Assembly (NCBI RefSeq): GCF_004331255.1
Contig: NZ_SJOF01000004.1
Span: forward strand, 1 to 64,000
Length of the DNA: 64,000 nt
Reading direction: 5' to 3'
DNA from: Acinetobacter sp. ANC 4173
GTDB lineage: Bacteria > Pseudomonadota > Gammaproteobacteria > Pseudomonadales > Moraxellaceae
The notes under the pieces are model-generated. The model was given only the letters and a program-made list of their open reading frames with translations. It ran no database searches and had not been told where the DNA came from. Both the position numbers and the translations under genes were made by a program. Shown piece by piece: positions 46,911-56,943 of the stretch. Positions within the stretch are counted from its first letter, which is position 1. Every line of letters begins with the position of its first letter.

Positions 46911-47359
46911 TACAAAACCTGTTGGCTATTTTGCTAAATCGATAGCCAGCAGATCTTTCAGGTTAAGTGAAGATCATAAAACGGAATTTCATTTTTAGTT
47001 CTCAAGCTCCGAACTTAGAGCTGGTTTCTCTTGCGTTACGCTAGAAGCCATTCTATATATTCAACCAACATCTACTCGTCTCTTACTAAATTAACCTTGC
47101 AAAATTAAAGAACTAGCGTCAATTTTTCCAACACTGGCTCAGCCATTTTATTGGCAAAATCTAAAACAGAAATGCATATTTCGTAATCTAAAAATTTATC
47201 TCTACATGGCGCCATGTACAGAATGATGTCAATTTTGCACATTCATCTATTCTTCAATGACTAAAAATTCGATTTCAATTAAAGTCCTAGGATTACGTAT
47301 AAAACATAAAGAAAAAGTTAGGTTTCATCATTCAATAGAATATGTCTAAGGATAGTGTA
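46911..47359. other. Intergenic region with one hairpin
   Basis: About 450 bp. GTTGGCTAT pairs with ATAGCCAGC (46921-46950) just after the ligase stop, perhaps ending that transcript. No gene or known RNA was seen in the rest. Confidence 0.4.
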
Positions 47360-48181
47360 ATGAAAAAAAAGACATCTAAAACAGCATGGGTGACTGGTGG
47401 CAGTAGTGGTATTGGTTTGGAGCTCACTAAACGTTTACTCAAAGACCAATACCAAGTGTGTATTTTTGCGCATGCGGGCATTCAGCAAGCAGTTAAAGAA
47501 CTTAGCGAGATTTCGTCAACAGTGAATGGATTTGAAGTCGATGTGCAGAATGAAAGCAGCTTGAACGAAAAATTTGCTGAAGCGACTGCTCAATTTGGGA
47601 CACCTGATCTTCTCATTAATTCTGCTGGAATCAGTATTGCCAAGAGTTTCGATGAAATGACTTCGCAAGAGTTTGAACGCCAAATTCAGATTAACCTCGT
47701 TGGTAGTCGTAATGTCGCACATGCTGCTTTACCGCATTTAAAACAGACAGTTCAGCAAGGTAAACGCCCTAAGATTGTGTTTATTGCCTCTGCTGCTGGT
47801 TTGGTTGGTTGCTATGGTTACGCTGGTTATTGTGCATCTAAATTTGGTGTGGTTGGCTTAGCTGAAGTCCTTCGTATGGAATTACGCAACCAAAAAATTG
47901 ATGTCGCTGTGGTTTGTCCACCAGAAGTAGACACGCCGCTTGTGACTGAAGAACACAAGAACGGCTCACCTATTACAGCTGCATTAAAGCAATTGGGGGG
48001 AAGTATGTCTGTTCATACTGCATGTAAAGAAATTTATCAGGGTATTCTTTCCAATAAATTTATGATTATTCCTAGTGTGCGGACTCGTATGCTAACGAAA
48101 ATTTCATACTTGTTGCCTAATGTTTATCGTAAGCAACTTGACAGAAAACTTGATCAAATTATTGAAAGATTAGCTTCTTAA
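47360..48181 (+). CDS. Short-chain dehydrogenase, 3-ketodihydrosphingosine-reductase-like
   Basis: A 273-residue SDR. The ATG at 47360 is preferred because AAGGA lies upstream at good spacing; an ATG six codons earlier has no ribosome-binding site. NAD(P)-binding TGGSSGIGLEL, NSAG and active-site YCASK (YxxxK) with the upstream Ser (IASAAG) are intact. The segment VVCPPEVDTPLVTEE corresponds to the PPDTDTP motif typical of 3-ketodihydrosphingosine reductases, with a membrane-leaning C-terminus (LTKISYLLPNVYRKQL). It may reduce a long-chain keto lipid. No serine palmitoyltransferase gene is nearby, so sphingolipid synthesis is not claimed. Confidence 0.75.
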   Translation: MKKKTSKTAWVTGGSSGIGLELTKRLLKDQYQVCIFAHAGIQQAVKELSEISSTVNGFEVDVQNESSLNEKFAEATAQFGTPDLLINSAGISIAKSFDEMTSQEFERQIQINLVGSRNVAHAALPHLKQTVQQGKRPKIVFIASAAGLVGCYGYAGYCASKFGVVGLAEVLRMELRNQKIDVAVVCPPEVDTPLVTEEHKNGSPITAALKQLGGSMSVHTACKEIYQGILSNKFMIIPSVRTRMLTKISYLLPNVYRKQLDRKLDQIIERLAS

Positions 48182-48231
48182 TCCGAAAATCAAGATTATA
48201 TTTTTAAATTACGATCATTTTCCTGGCTTAA

Positions 48232-48260
48232 AAAAACCGAAGGCATAACATTCGGTTTTT
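48232..48260. terminator. Terminator after the SDR gene
   Basis: AAAAACCGAA / TTCGGTTTTT with a 9-nt loop; T-tracts on both strands. Confidence 0.85.
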
Positions 48261-48274
48261 GATTTGGAACCCTA

Positions 48275-48827
48275 TTACATTTTCGATATAACACCTAAAA
48301 TCCCATTAATAATCATATCAACCACAATGGCCCCAATCAGTAATGCCGACAACCGTCCAACCATATCGACATAACGGTCTATATATTTGGCATGCTTATA
48401 ATGCAAATAGTCATGCGCAGATTTCATTAAGATCATCAACTCACAGGTCAGTGTTAACGTTAAGAAAATAATCATGCACCGCCAATTGGCAGTGACACCT
48501 CTGTCACTACCGCAGCACTAATGGTCTCTGGCCCAATCATAAAAGGCATGGCAATGGTTCCTGTTAAATGTTCAGGTGCACCACGCATTTCACCAATGCT
48601 ATCTGCCCCCTGAAACACATAGCGATAACCAATCACCAAAAAGATCAGACCACCAAATACTTGAAAGGCTTCAAAGCGTACATTTAAATATTTACTGAAA
48701 ATCACCTCTCCCCCTATGCAAACAGCACAAATACCAAAAAAGCAATGAGGCAACCCTGAATCAAGGCGTTATTAAACACTTTCGCTTCGGAGTTCCGAAT
48801 CATGCCAATCATGTAAATATTAGGTCT
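48275..48827 (-). pseudogene. Broken MarC-family membrane protein gene
   Basis: Three minus-strand segments in different frames join into one MarC/YhgN-like sequence. First, 48827 to about 48730 reads PNIYMIGMIRNSEAKVF and then NALIQGCLIAFLVF before a TAG. Second, to 48472, it reads IGGEVIFSKYLNVRFEAF and then the conserved IAMPFMIGPETISAA. Third, 48475-48275, it reads MIIFLTLTLTCELM to the end. The first shift is consistent with a missing A before AGGGGG. The second occurs where TGA and ATG overlap. The usual N-terminus with its DPxGN motif is missing upstream. The gene is therefore truncated and frameshifted. Confidence 0.7.
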
Positions 48828-49828
48828 ACATGGTTTCTCCGAATTATCCTTGAAGGTCTGGAAATAAAGGAAATTCCCCCAGACTGATTCAATTGATCTG
48901 CAAGAAGGTCATAGGGGCATAACAATCCAGCACATCATGAATCACTTGCATTTTGGTCTAGCCAACAAAGCCGTTGCACAAATAAATTTCAAAATGGTCA
49001 TAGAACCGTTTACCCAGTTGCCGCGTTCACAATATGTTGGGACGAATACCCTCCATTCTGTCATTGTAAAATGGCTCAAGCTGCAATGTCTGTGTTAGAT
49101 CGGAAGGACATATACATGATATGTCAAGCTTACGAATGGTCGTTGCTTCGATTATGCCGCTGATTATCACGGGTAACTTAAATGCCACCACCATTATGAT
49201 GACTGAAAAAATGGCGGCGCAAATCCGTGGTTGACAGGCTTTAGCATGATCACTGTACCCGATTCCCAATCGCTTGGAACTGCATCGTCTATTTCATTGA
49301 ATATCAAGCAAACCACCATTATTGAGATCGATTCATGTGGTCTTATTATTTCCTTATATTTATTAGGTATTATAACTAGATATATTTTGAATATATTTTC
49401 ATTCTTTTAATAGCTCAGTATTTTCGCATTATCTTTGCGGAGGTATTATGCTGTACTGACAGTAAAAACAGGGTTATATTGGAGAAAAACTCTAGTTCAT
49501 TGATTTATAGAAGAAATAAATTTACTCTAAATCACTGAAATTCATAAAAAATAAATTAACCATCACTCAAATTTATAGATATTATATCAACATTTATAAT
49601 AAAAATTACTGAGTCAATACTTATTTCGTCTAAAATGGCAACCGATTGGAAATGTGTGGTTAAACTAAAAGGTACATTTTTTCTTAGTCTTAAGGATTCA
49701 TGTATTTCACTCCCTCTCTTCTGAACTTTTAGTTTGCCACCATTTCCGTCAACCTCTTTTTTATTTTTGCTATTACCCTCTATTCGCTCTAAAGCGATGC
49801 CAACACCTGCTCCCAAGGTCTAAATCGC
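48828..49828. other. Decayed stretch with gene fragments
   Basis: About 1 kb without an intact gene. On the minus strand near 49020-48885 a frame reads RFYDHFEIYLCNGFVG, a stop, then TKMQVIHDVLDCYAPM to an end, which looks like the C-terminus of a dead gene. On the plus strand at 49119-49235 a short frame starts [19 protein letters not shown] and looks like a membrane-protein remnant. I recognise neither. From 49300 to 49828 only AT-rich sequence and presumably the mqo promoter are seen; an 86-codon minus-strand frame there is not convincing. Confidence 0.45.
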
Positions 49829-51463
49829 ATGAAAACTTTTTTAAAATACCTCGCGGTATTTATCGTACTGCTTTTGCTTGCAGTATTGATTTTTTTATTC
49901 CGACCAACTGTGTCTAAAAAAATTCAAACCTCAAATAATGAACCTGTCGTTGATGCAGTCTTGGTTGGTGGCGGAATTATGAGCGCTACCCTAGGTACTT
50001 ATTTGACTGAACTTGAGCCAAACTGGCAAATTCGTATGTACGAACGACTGGATCAAGTTGCCCAAGAAAGCTCAAATGGCTTTAATAATGCTGGCACAGG
50101 TCACTCTGGCTTTATGGAAATGAACTATACCTCTGAAAAAGATGGCAAAATGGACATTACCAAAGCTGTAAAAGTTGCTGAACAGTTTGAAGTTGCAAAA
50201 CAATTCTGGTCATACCAAGTCAAACAAGGTGTTTTAGGCAAACCCAATAGCTTTATTAACCCTGTTCCTCATATTGCATTTGTATGGGGAGACAACGTCA
50301 ATTTCCTAGAAAAACGTTATGCTGCCATGGTTAAAAACCCAATGTTCTACGGCATGAAGTTCTCTGAGAATCCTGCCGAAATTAAACAATGGGCACCTTT
50401 GGTGATGAATGGCCGTGATGCAACACAAAAAGTAGCTGCTACACGCATGGATGTGGGTTCGGATGTGAACTATGGTTCAATCACCACACAATTGGTCGAT
50501 CACCTTAAAAAGCAATCTAACTTCCAACTGCGAACCTCTACAGAAGTAACTGGTATTAGCCAAAATGATGACAAAACTTGGACTGTATCTTTCAAGAATT
50601 TGAAAACAGGTGCGACCAATCATGTCAAAACTCGTTTTGTGTTTATTGGTGCAGGTGGTGCAGCAGTTAAACTCTTGCAAATGACAGATCTTCCTGAAGC
50701 AAAACAATATGCTGGCTTCCCTGTAGGTGGCGTGTTCTTAATGACAGACAATCCTAAAGTCACCGCAGGTCATACCGCCAAGGTCTATGGTCGTGCCGAA
50801 TTAGGCGCTCCGCCAATGTCTGTTCCACATATTGATACCCGTTATATTGATGGTAAAAAATATGTGCTCTTTGGACCATTTGCGACCTATTCGAATAAAT
50901 TCTTAAAGCAAGGTTCTCAGCTTGATTTATTAAAATCGACCACGAAAAACAATGTCTTACCAATGACCGCTGTCGGCATGGAAAACCTTGATTTGGTCAA
51001 ATATTTAGTAAGTCAGGTCATGATGTCTGATCAAGATCGTTTTAATGAATTGAAAAAATACTATCCTGATGCAAAACCAGAAGACTGGCATTTAAATCAA
51101 GGTGGTCAACGTGTTCAAATCATTAAGAAAGAACCAGGAAAACCTGCAAGTTTGCAATTTGGTACAGAAATTTTCGCGTCTAAAGATGGTGCTGTAACCG
51201 CATTATTGGGTGCCTCACCTGGTGCATCAACTTCACCTTATATTATGTTGAGTTTGCTTGAAAAAGCATTCCCGCAACAAGTACAAGGCCAATGGAACCC
51301 GAAATTACATGAAATTGTAAAATCGTACCAACAGGAGTTAAGCACCAATCCTGTCCTTCTTGACCAAGTTCGCCAGTACACTAGTACGACCCTAGGTTTG
51401 AAATACACACCTATGGCAAAAGCTGCGAATGACGAAACCGCTGCTGTAGCAAAAGCACAATAA
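49829..51463 (+). CDS. mqo: Malate:quinone oxidoreductase
   Basis: A 544-residue FAD enzyme that oxidises malate to oxaloacetate and passes electrons to quinone in the inner membrane, replacing or supplementing NAD-malate dehydrogenase. An N-terminal hydrophobic segment (about 4-26) probably anchors it. FAD binding is seen in [19 protein letters not shown], and [20 protein letters not shown] plus [13 protein letters not shown] are family signatures. The C-terminus carries an Ala/Lys-rich tail. It has its own leader and terminator, so it is a single-gene unit. Confidence 0.95.
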   Translation: MKTFLKYLAVFIVLLLLAVLIFLFRPTVSKKIQTSNNEPVVDAVLVGGGIMSATLGTYLTELEPNWQIRMYERLDQVAQESSNGFNNAGTGHSGFMEMNYTSEKDGKMDITKAVKVAEQFEVAKQFWSYQVKQGVLGKPNSFINPVPHIAFVWGDNVNFLEKRYAAMVKNPMFYGMKFSENPAEIKQWAPLVMNGRDATQKVAATRMDVGSDVNYGSITTQLVDHLKKQSNFQLRTSTEVTGISQNDDKTWTVSFKNLKTGATNHVKTRFVFIGAGGAAVKLLQMTDLPEAKQYAGFPVGGVFLMTDNPKVTAGHTAKVYGRAELGAPPMSVPHIDTRYIDGKKYVLFGPFATYSNKFLKQGSQLDLLKSTTKNNVLPMTAVGMENLDLVKYLVSQVMMSDQDRFNELKKYYPDAKPEDWHLNQGGQRVQIIKKEPGKPASLQFGTEIFASKDGAVTALLGASPGASTSPYIMLSLLEKAFPQQVQGQWNPKLHEIVKSYQQELSTNPVLLDQVRQYTSTTLGLKYTPMAKAANDETAAVAKAQ

Positions 51464-51482
51464 GCCTTTCTAATCTAAATAC

Positions 51483-51510
51483 AAAAGGATGGACTTCGGT
51501 TCATCCTTTT
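51483..51510 (+). terminator. Terminator after mqo
   Basis: AAAAGGATG / CATCCTTTT, perfect 9-bp stem with a 10-nt loop containing CTTCGG. Confidence 0.85.
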
Positions 51511-51558
51511 GACCTTTACCGTCGTTACTGCTTTTAATTATGTTTCTTTTACGCTCCG

Positions 51559-51780
51559 ATGCATTTCGTTCGCACGATTTGCCGCCCTAAATGGAATATT
51601 GGCGACATCGGGGAACCAATTCAGGGCATTACAACGCAATATTTATCCGTTACTCCTGTCCTATTTATTGGTGGAAGTATTTGTTTAAGCCTCTGTTTAA
51701 TCAGCTTCTTTTTCACTAGAAATTTACTAAAAACACCATTAAGTCATGAGAAATATACAATACTTACAACAGAAAAATAG
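51559..51780 (+). pseudogene. Possible membrane-protein remnant
   Basis: A 73-codon frame with no good ribosome-binding site. Its second half contains one hydrophobic segment (VLFIGGSICLSLCLISFFF) followed by a basic residue, resembling the last helix of a transporter. The first half does not look like a protein N-terminus. It could be the tail of a lost transporter gene or chance. Confidence 0.25.
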
Positions 51781-51845
51781 AAGCTTACAGAGAATATGCC
51801 TATGCTTATTTTATGCGTAATGAGTTAGGATAAGGATTGATTTTT

Positions 51846-52331
51846 ATGGCAAAAACAACCGAATTGACCCATCGCCTTTATACGCTAATTTACTTTTTAA
51901 TTATCTTTCTTATATTGGCGTATTGCGTACTCAATGCCATTTATACGGTCATTATTGGCGGAACTACTTTTTATTTATTTGCCAGTTTGATTTTGATGCT
52001 TCAATGTATTTTTGCTTTACGCACTTCTCTTGACAGCCGTATCTATGCCAGTTTAGGGCTTGTGCTACTGATTATTGGGCTACTATATACACATGGACTC
52101 GATTTTTTAAACCATTTAAAAGCGGTTGTACTGATTCCAGCTTTAATTTTGACTTTTTTTGGACTGGATAATTTATATAAAAACCCAATCAGACTTGTTT
52201 ATCTTAAAATTGGACTCATTCTCGGTTTACTGCTTGTCGCTTATAGCCAATATTATGATTTGGTTGAACTACAAAATTATTATCATTCTTTGCATAACGG
52301 TGAGACTTGGCAGCAGTTTGGTGCATTATAA
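51846..52331 (+). CDS. Small polytopic membrane protein of unknown function
   Basis: A 161-residue protein from the ATG at 51846, which has AAGGA 9 bp upstream; a TTG three codons earlier is less likely. It has four or five hydrophobic segments (LYTLIYFLIIFLILAYCVL, TFYLFASLILMLQCIFAL, IYASLGLVLLIIGLLYT, AVVLIPALILTFFGL, LIGLILGLLLVAYSQYY-like) and a short hydrophilic tail. No family was recognised. It is located at the inner membrane and transcribed alone, ending at a strong terminator. Confidence 0.7.
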   Translation: MAKTTELTHRLYTLIYFLIIFLILAYCVLNAIYTVIIGGTTFYLFASLILMLQCIFALRTSLDSRIYASLGLVLLIIGLLYTHGLDFLNHLKAVVLIPALILTFFGLDNLYKNPIRLVYLKIGLILGLLLVAYSQYYDLVELQNYYHSLHNGETWQQFGAL

Positions 52332-52402
52332 CCCCAAAAAAGAAATTCACAATTTTAAGGTTTTACTGCTACTAATTCATATCACGTTCTATAGTCCCAA
52401 TA

Positions 52403-52427
52403 AAAAACCGCCTTTCAGGCGGTTTTT
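52403..52427. terminator. Bidirectional terminator
   Basis: AAAAACCGCCT / AGGCGGTTTTT, perfect 11-bp stem with a TTC loop, between the convergent membrane-protein and small acidic protein genes. Confidence 0.92.
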
Positions 52428-52428
52428 A

Positions 52429-52626
52429 CTAGTCTACAATTGCAGACCAGAGTGAATAGAATGCTTGAATATCGGATTCAAGAAATTCATCATTTTCAGC
52501 ATCATAAACAAAAGATTTTTCTTCTAATAAGTGTTCGCCATCTTGTTCACTAAGATATTTTTTTAAGAAAGTCTTAAAGCTATTTGCTTGATCAGGGAAA
52601 ACTTGTTCTCCATCAAAAAAGATCAT
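52429..52626 (-). CDS. Small acidic protein of unknown function
   Basis: A 65-residue, Asp/Glu-rich cytoplasmic protein (MIFFDGEQVFPDQANSFKTF, then FVYDAENDEFLESD). GAGG lies 5 bp before the ATG, and the gene ends right at a terminator, which supports expression. No domain recognised. Confidence 0.65.
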   Translation of the reverse strand: MIFFDGEQVFPDQANSFKTFLKKYLSEQDGEHLLEEKSFVYDAENDEFLESDIQAFYSLWSAIVD

Positions 52627-52921
52627 AACAACCTCGAACTGCCTAAATTAGCTCAAATTTTAACACATATGTTGATTCTTATCAATATATTATAAGTTAA
52701 TGATAAATACATCACAATTTAACAAAGAAAAACTAACTAAAAAATAAAGCGTATTAATTGTAACTTCATAAATTTACACGAAAAAAATGTATATCACTTC
52801 TACTTAAAAACCAATTTACACGATTAATGTATCGTTATATTAATTTAATGTGATTTAGTTTGCATTTTTCACATATGCTTCTAGAATAAAGAAAGGAATA
52901 AGAAAAAGAGGCTCAAAGCTC

Positions 52922-53212
52922 ATGAATTTCGATGTATTCTTTTCTGACAAAGATCGCCATGAAGCGATTGATACTGCAAAGCAAATGGTATTTTTGCCAG
53001 AGAACTGTTATTTCCTAGAAAACCTAAGTCCAACAATAAACTTTTATCAAAATAAGGATAATGAAATTTTTGCGAAAGTTGTTGTTTCATATCAAAATTG
53101 TGTAACTGAGCTAGTCACCGATAAACCCTTTACCCTCAAATTTCACGATAATGGAGTGCATCAATTTTGGGAATATATAGATAATGGCCCTAAAGATAAG
53201 TGGCTCATGTGA
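52922..53212 (+). CDS. Small hypothetical protein
   Basis: A 96-residue soluble protein, MNFDVFFSDKDRHEAIDTAK to DNGPKDKWLM, without signal peptide or membrane segment. A GAGG/AAAGAGG-type ribosome-binding site (AAGAGG) is 8-10 bp upstream, and a terminator follows within 40-70 bp. No family recognised. Confidence 0.65.
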   Translation: MNFDVFFSDKDRHEAIDTAKQMVFLPENCYFLENLSPTINFYQNKDNEIFAKVVVSYQNCVTELVTDKPFTLKFHDNGVHQFWEYIDNGPKDKWLM

Positions 53213-53251
53213 TGCGTTATTTTCGGCACCGAACACCACAATCAGTAGAAT

Positions 53252-53281
53252 GAAAAGGAAACTCTCATGCGGGTTTCCTTT
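53252..53281 (+). terminator. Terminator after the 96-residue protein gene
   Basis: AAAAGGAAAC / GTTTCCTTTT, perfect 10-bp stem, 10-nt loop, T-tract. Confidence 0.88.
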
Positions 53282-53467
53282 TTTATGGTCTGAACTATTT
53301 TATAAGGGGCTTAGCAAGCTAAAGAGGATTTTCACGATAGTTTAAGCAAATTGAGGTACAAATTACGCTGCTTATAATTAAAGAGATACTCTGTTTCTTC
53401 AAAATGTAGATAAAACATCTTTTGGTCAATTTCATTAGATTTAAAATTAGTTTTTGAGGGGTTTAGA

Positions 53468-53977
53468 ATGAAAAAAGTTTTATTAGGCTCGTTAATGTTA
53501 CTTTGTTTACAAGCGTGTACCAGTGTTCAAGTCAAACCAATTGCTTCTAATGATGTGCATGCTATCAATGAAATTTGTATTGCTTTAAATCCAGCAGTAA
53601 CTATTAACGATTTCGTTCCTGTTATAGAAAAACGTATTCAATATTATGGTGTAAAAACAAGAGTTCTAAATGCAGACGAAGCACGAAAATGTACACACCA
53701 ATTGCAATATTCTGCTCGCCGCTCATGGGATGGCATTACATATTTATCATGGGCTGAACTAAAAATTTATAAGAATGGGCAACCTATAGGTGAGGCTGAA
53801 TATAAACTTAAAGGCAAAGGCGGGCTATCACTGATGAAATGGCAGTCGGTTGAAACAAAAATGAATCCTGTTGTTGATAAATTATTGGCTAGAAAAAATG
53901 TAGGTGTATCTACCTCCTTAATTGCACCGCATGAAGAGCAGATTCTAGTACCTAAGAAAATTGATAGCCTATATTAA
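53468..53977 (+). CDS. Small lipoprotein (Sbal_3080-like)
   Basis: A 169-residue lipoprotein. The signal peptide ends in LCLQACTSVQ (Cys17). The mature part has a pair of cysteines (INEICIALN and EARKCTHQ) and the segments YSARRSWDGITYLSWAELKIYKNG and KMNPVVDKLLAR, which recall the Sbal_3080 lipoprotein family of unknown function. A GAGGGG site lies 6-10 bp before the ATG. It is probably outer-membrane anchored and transcribed alone. Confidence 0.75.
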   Translation: MKKVLLGSLMLLCLQACTSVQVKPIASNDVHAINEICIALNPAVTINDFVPVIEKRIQYYGVKTRVLNADEARKCTHQLQYSARRSWDGITYLSWAELKIYKNGQPIGEAEYKLKGKGGLSLMKWQSVETKMNPVVDKLLARKNVGVSTSLIAPHEEQILVPKKIDSLY

Positions 53978-54000
53978 TAAAACATACTATCCCTTTCATT

Positions 54001-54240
54001 GGCTAGGCTTTGTTGTGCAAAGCCGTTCGAAAGTTTTTATTCAGCAATATAATTCTTTAATGAATAAGCAGACACCTAAAATCTACCGTATCAGCGGTTG
54101 GTCTACTTACAATCAAGCTTTAATCAATTAAGGAAATTTATCGATCTGGTTTGATCACAATATTGAATAATATGCTCGGGCAAAAGGCAAACATGATCGA
54201 AATCAAACTTATTCCGATACAGCCATTCATTGAAACAGTT
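54001..54240 (+). mobile_element. IS5-family insertion sequence remnant
   Basis: A left-end-like palindrome, GGCTTTGTTGTGCAAAGCC (54006-54024), is followed by the start of an IS5-type transposase from the ATG at 54060: MNKQTPKIYRISGWSTYNQ, then ALIN, a stop, GNLSIWFDHNIE, a stop, then a basic GK-RNQTYSDTAIH and a third stop. KIYR-x-WSTYNQALI-x-RGN-x-SIWFD is the usual N-terminus of these transposases. The copy stops after about 60 codons; no right end was seen. It is dead. Confidence 0.75.
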
Positions 54241-54398
54241 CGACATTACTGCACTATCTATTAAATTGTTAGATAGTGCAGAATAAAAAACAAAACAGTG
54301 CAAAAAAAGCCGAAAACTTACACTTACACCGTCGGACTATCGAACGGATGAACCACAAAATAGACCGAAAAATCCGATGGTCTAAAAATAGCAGACAT

Positions 54399-54432
54399 TA
54401 AAAAACCTCATAACTCAATGAGTTACGAGGTT
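54399..54432 (-). terminator. tRNA terminator
   Basis: On the minus strand AACCTC-G-TAACTC / GAGTTA-T-GAGGTT (one mismatch) with a 3-nt loop is followed by TTTTTT, 6 bp after the tRNA 3' end. Confidence 0.85.
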
Positions 54433-54437
54433 GAATT

Positions 54438-54514
<77 letters not shown>

Positions 54515-54674
54515 TATACTGTTGCAAAACCATTATATTCAATAGTTTGGCTATGCAGCAATACTATCTAACATTTCCCTATTGAGCAAGTATTTTTTGC
54601 TTGTAGACGCATAGTAGACGCTAGAAAATATTGTGCTATATTGCTAAATATTGCAATTGATAGCGATTCTAGCG

Positions 54675-55937
54675 ATGTCATCTCAAAGAGTAAAGCTAAC
54701 AAAGACATTTATTGATCAACTCGAAATGACGCCTGCTATCTATAGAGACAGTGATTTGATCGGCTTTGCTATTCGGGTCAATACTACTTGCAAAACCTAT
54801 ATCGTTGAGAAAAAAGTCCTTGGTAGGACTGTACGCTCAACAATTGGTCTACATGGAAATTTAACCCTAGCCCAAGCGCGTCATATAGCCAGAGACAAAC
54901 TTGCGCTGATGGCTCAGGGCATCAATCCAAATGAAGTTAAAAGAAAAATAATTGCTGAAGAAAAATTAAAATCAGATTTACTCAAAATTAAACCAACATT
55001 AAAACAAGCATTTGATCATTACCTTTTATATAAACGCCTTAAGCCTAGAACAATTAAAGACTACACGATGGTTGTTGATAACTACCTAAAGGATTGGAAT
55101 GACATAACACTGGATAAAATCTCTAGATTTATGATTCAGGCAAAACATTCTGAATTGTCACAACGAAGTTTGGCTCAAGCAAATATGGCGATGCGTGTTT
55201 TCCGAGCCATCTATAATTACTCAGTTGAGCATTATCGAGATGAAAATAACGAATCTATTTTGGATCAAGATAATCCGATAAATACACTAAATGCTAAAAA
55301 AGCTTGGAATAAAATTCGCAGCCGTAAAACCTATATTCATCAGGATCAACTACCTAACTGGATTAAAGCGGTATTTGAATATAAAGACCGTGGTCAACAG
55401 CAAGAAACCAATCGAGATTTTCTACTTACCTTGATTCTTACAGGATTTAGACGTGAAGAATGTGAATCGTTGCCTTGGACCAGTATTGACTTAAAGCATG
55501 GTCGAATCACCTCAACAGATTCAAAGAATGGTGTGCCACACAGCCTGCCTATGGGTGACTTTCTATTTACCCTCATGAAAAAACGTTATGCTCAAGCCAA
55601 AAATGAATGGGTTTTTCCATCTGCCAAAGCTACCTCGGGTCATATTATGAATATTTCCAAAGTACGCCAGAAAATCAATAAATCCTGTGGCATAGAGTTT
55701 AGCTTCCATGATCTGCGTAGAACCTTTGGTGCTATTGCAGAAAACCTTGATTATGGGCAGTACACCATTAAGCGCCTGCTGTCCCCAATAGATGATCATC
55801 GAGACCTAACTGTAGGCTATCAGGTCAGCGAAAGGAAATTAAGAGAAGCAATGAATGCTATTGAAGAGATTGTTTTAGGGGCTTATAAAACAAGCTTAGA
55901 AGAAGAAGGTATTCTGTCTTGTCTTGATGTCAAATGA
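54675..55937 (+). CDS. Tyrosine recombinase/integrase
   Basis: A 420-residue phage/island integrase from the ATG at 54675. Residues about 1-100 form the arm-type DNA-binding domain (SDLIGFAIRVN, IGLHGNLTLAQARHIARDKL), 105-200 the core-binding SAM-like domain, and the rest the catalytic domain. Catalytic residues visible: Arg in LTGFRREECESLPW, the HxxR box FHDLRRTFG, and a C-terminal DHRDLTVGYQVS with the likely nucleophile Tyr. It lies 160 bp from the tRNA on its 5' side. No excisionase, replication or cargo gene follows, so the element is mostly lost or extremely small. Two GTAGACGC copies near 54604 and 54616 could be arm sites. Confidence 0.88.
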   Translation: MSSQRVKLTKTFIDQLEMTPAIYRDSDLIGFAIRVNTTCKTYIVEKKVLGRTVRSTIGLHGNLTLAQARHIARDKLALMAQGINPNEVKRKIIAEEKLKSDLLKIKPTLKQAFDHYLLYKRLKPRTIKDYTMVVDNYLKDWNDITLDKISRFMIQAKHSELSQRSLAQANMAMRVFRAIYNYSVEHYRDENNESILDQDNPINTLNAKKAWNKIRSRKTYIHQDQLPNWIKAVFEYKDRGQQQETNRDFLLTLILTGFRREECESLPWTSIDLKHGRITSTDSKNGVPHSLPMGDFLFTLMKKRYAQAKNEWVFPSAKATSGHIMNISKVRQKINKSCGIEFSFHDLRRTFGAIAENLDYGQYTIKRLLSPIDDHRDLTVGYQVSERKLREAMNAIEEIVLGAYKTSLEEEGILSCLDVK

Positions 55938-56070
55938 TAGTGAGCGAATTACTATTGCTCTGGAGGATATAGAAAGAATCGTTCCCCGTACTTGAAATAG
56001 TCCCATCTTGCAGACATCATCACAATATATATCTCATGGATTAATGCTCGTTCACACCAATATCCATGTA

Positions 56071-56095
56071 AAAAACCATCAATTGATGGTTTTTT
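56071..56095. terminator. Bidirectional terminator between integrase and DUF2147 genes
   Basis: AAAAACCATC / GATGGTTTTT with an AATT loop and T-tracts on both strands. Confidence 0.88.
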
Positions 56096-56141
56096 AGAAA
56101 TCAACAACCGTGGTTTACGACAGCCACATTCAGATACTTAT

Positions 56142-56597
56142 TTATAATTTCTTCCAAGTCATGATGGTCGTGGTGTTATCAGACTTTGACTTGCCAAAAA
56201 CCTTCATTTGCTCACCAGTATTACTTAGGTCTGCATTAATAATATAAACAAGGCCGTTTTGTGGATTAACCCATACCCCATTATTAAACTTATTTTTTGA
56301 TGTTGCCTGCATATTCGTGAGGATTTCTAAACCAAACAAGTTTTGATTCTTTAATGCACCTGTACACTTCATACAGACATCTGTCGCTACTGTACCCGGT
56401 GATGCATACGACTTAGTGATGGCTGCATTATATTGTTGAGTTTTAGAATTCTTACGAATTGCAATTTCTGCAATGTAATTTCCTGATTTATCATCAATTA
56501 CCTTCCATGAGCCTAATAATTGATCCACAGGCATTGCTGCTAAAAATTGAGTTGAACCTAACAATAAAGTCGAAGCAAATAAAATTCTTAATTTCAT
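56142..56597 (-). CDS. DUF2147 secreted protein
   Basis: A 151-residue protein with a signal peptide (MKLRILFASTLLLGSTQFLA, cleavage about residue 21). The mature domain matches the DUF2147 pattern: LLGSWKVIDDKSGNYIAEIAI, CMKCTGALKNQNLFGLEIL, then NGVWVNPQNGLVYIINADLS. The paired Cys (CMKC) is characteristic. It is beta-rich and lipocalin-like in this family; the function is unknown. The position is beside the integrase, but codon use and family distribution look chromosomal. Confidence 0.82.
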   Translation of the reverse strand: MKLRILFASTLLLGSTQFLAAMPVDQLLGSWKVIDDKSGNYIAEIAIRKNSKTQQYNAAITKSYASPGTVATDVCMKCTGALKNQNLFGLEILTNMQATSKNKFNNGVWVNPQNGLVYIINADLSNTGEQMKVFGKSKSDNTTTIMTWKKL

Positions 56598-56943
56598 ACA
56601 ATTGTCATATATTAAAAAGCCTCGGGATTATAGCAAAGCACATCCCCGATAGAATTATTAATTTAAATCATATGCATAGTTTGCTGAAATCGTATCCAGC
56701 TTCATTTTTTGAATTTTTATAGATCTGCTTGAGCTTGTCATAGTGTATAGCAATTACTCTAAATTACTGAGGCCTTGCAAATGCTGTATTGGCTTTTCTA
56801 CTACTTGTTCTCACTCAAAAATTGCGAGTCATATCCGAAAGATGAAATTCCATGACCATGAAAAACACATAGCCCAAACTCAACTTCACTCATTCATAAA
56901 AGCATAAATGATATGCAGTAGCGTCTGGGCTATGTCTAATGAA
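56598..56943. other. Intergenic region with an inverted repeat
   Basis: 346 bp. ACATAGCCCA (56867-56876) and TGGGCTATGT (56926-56935) form a perfect 10-bp inverted repeat around a 49-nt loop, just after the stop of the minus-strand SnoaL-like gene. It may end that transcript. Nothing else was recognised. Confidence 0.45.

Noticed and set aside
47342..47359. An upstream ATG as the SDR start
   Set aside because: No ribosome-binding site precedes it; ATG 47360 has AAGGA at good spacing and gives the usual short N-terminus before the TGGSSGIG motif.
49556..49816. An 86-residue minus-strand gene before mqo
   Set aside because: Overlaps the likely mqo promoter and leader, with no motif or start signal.
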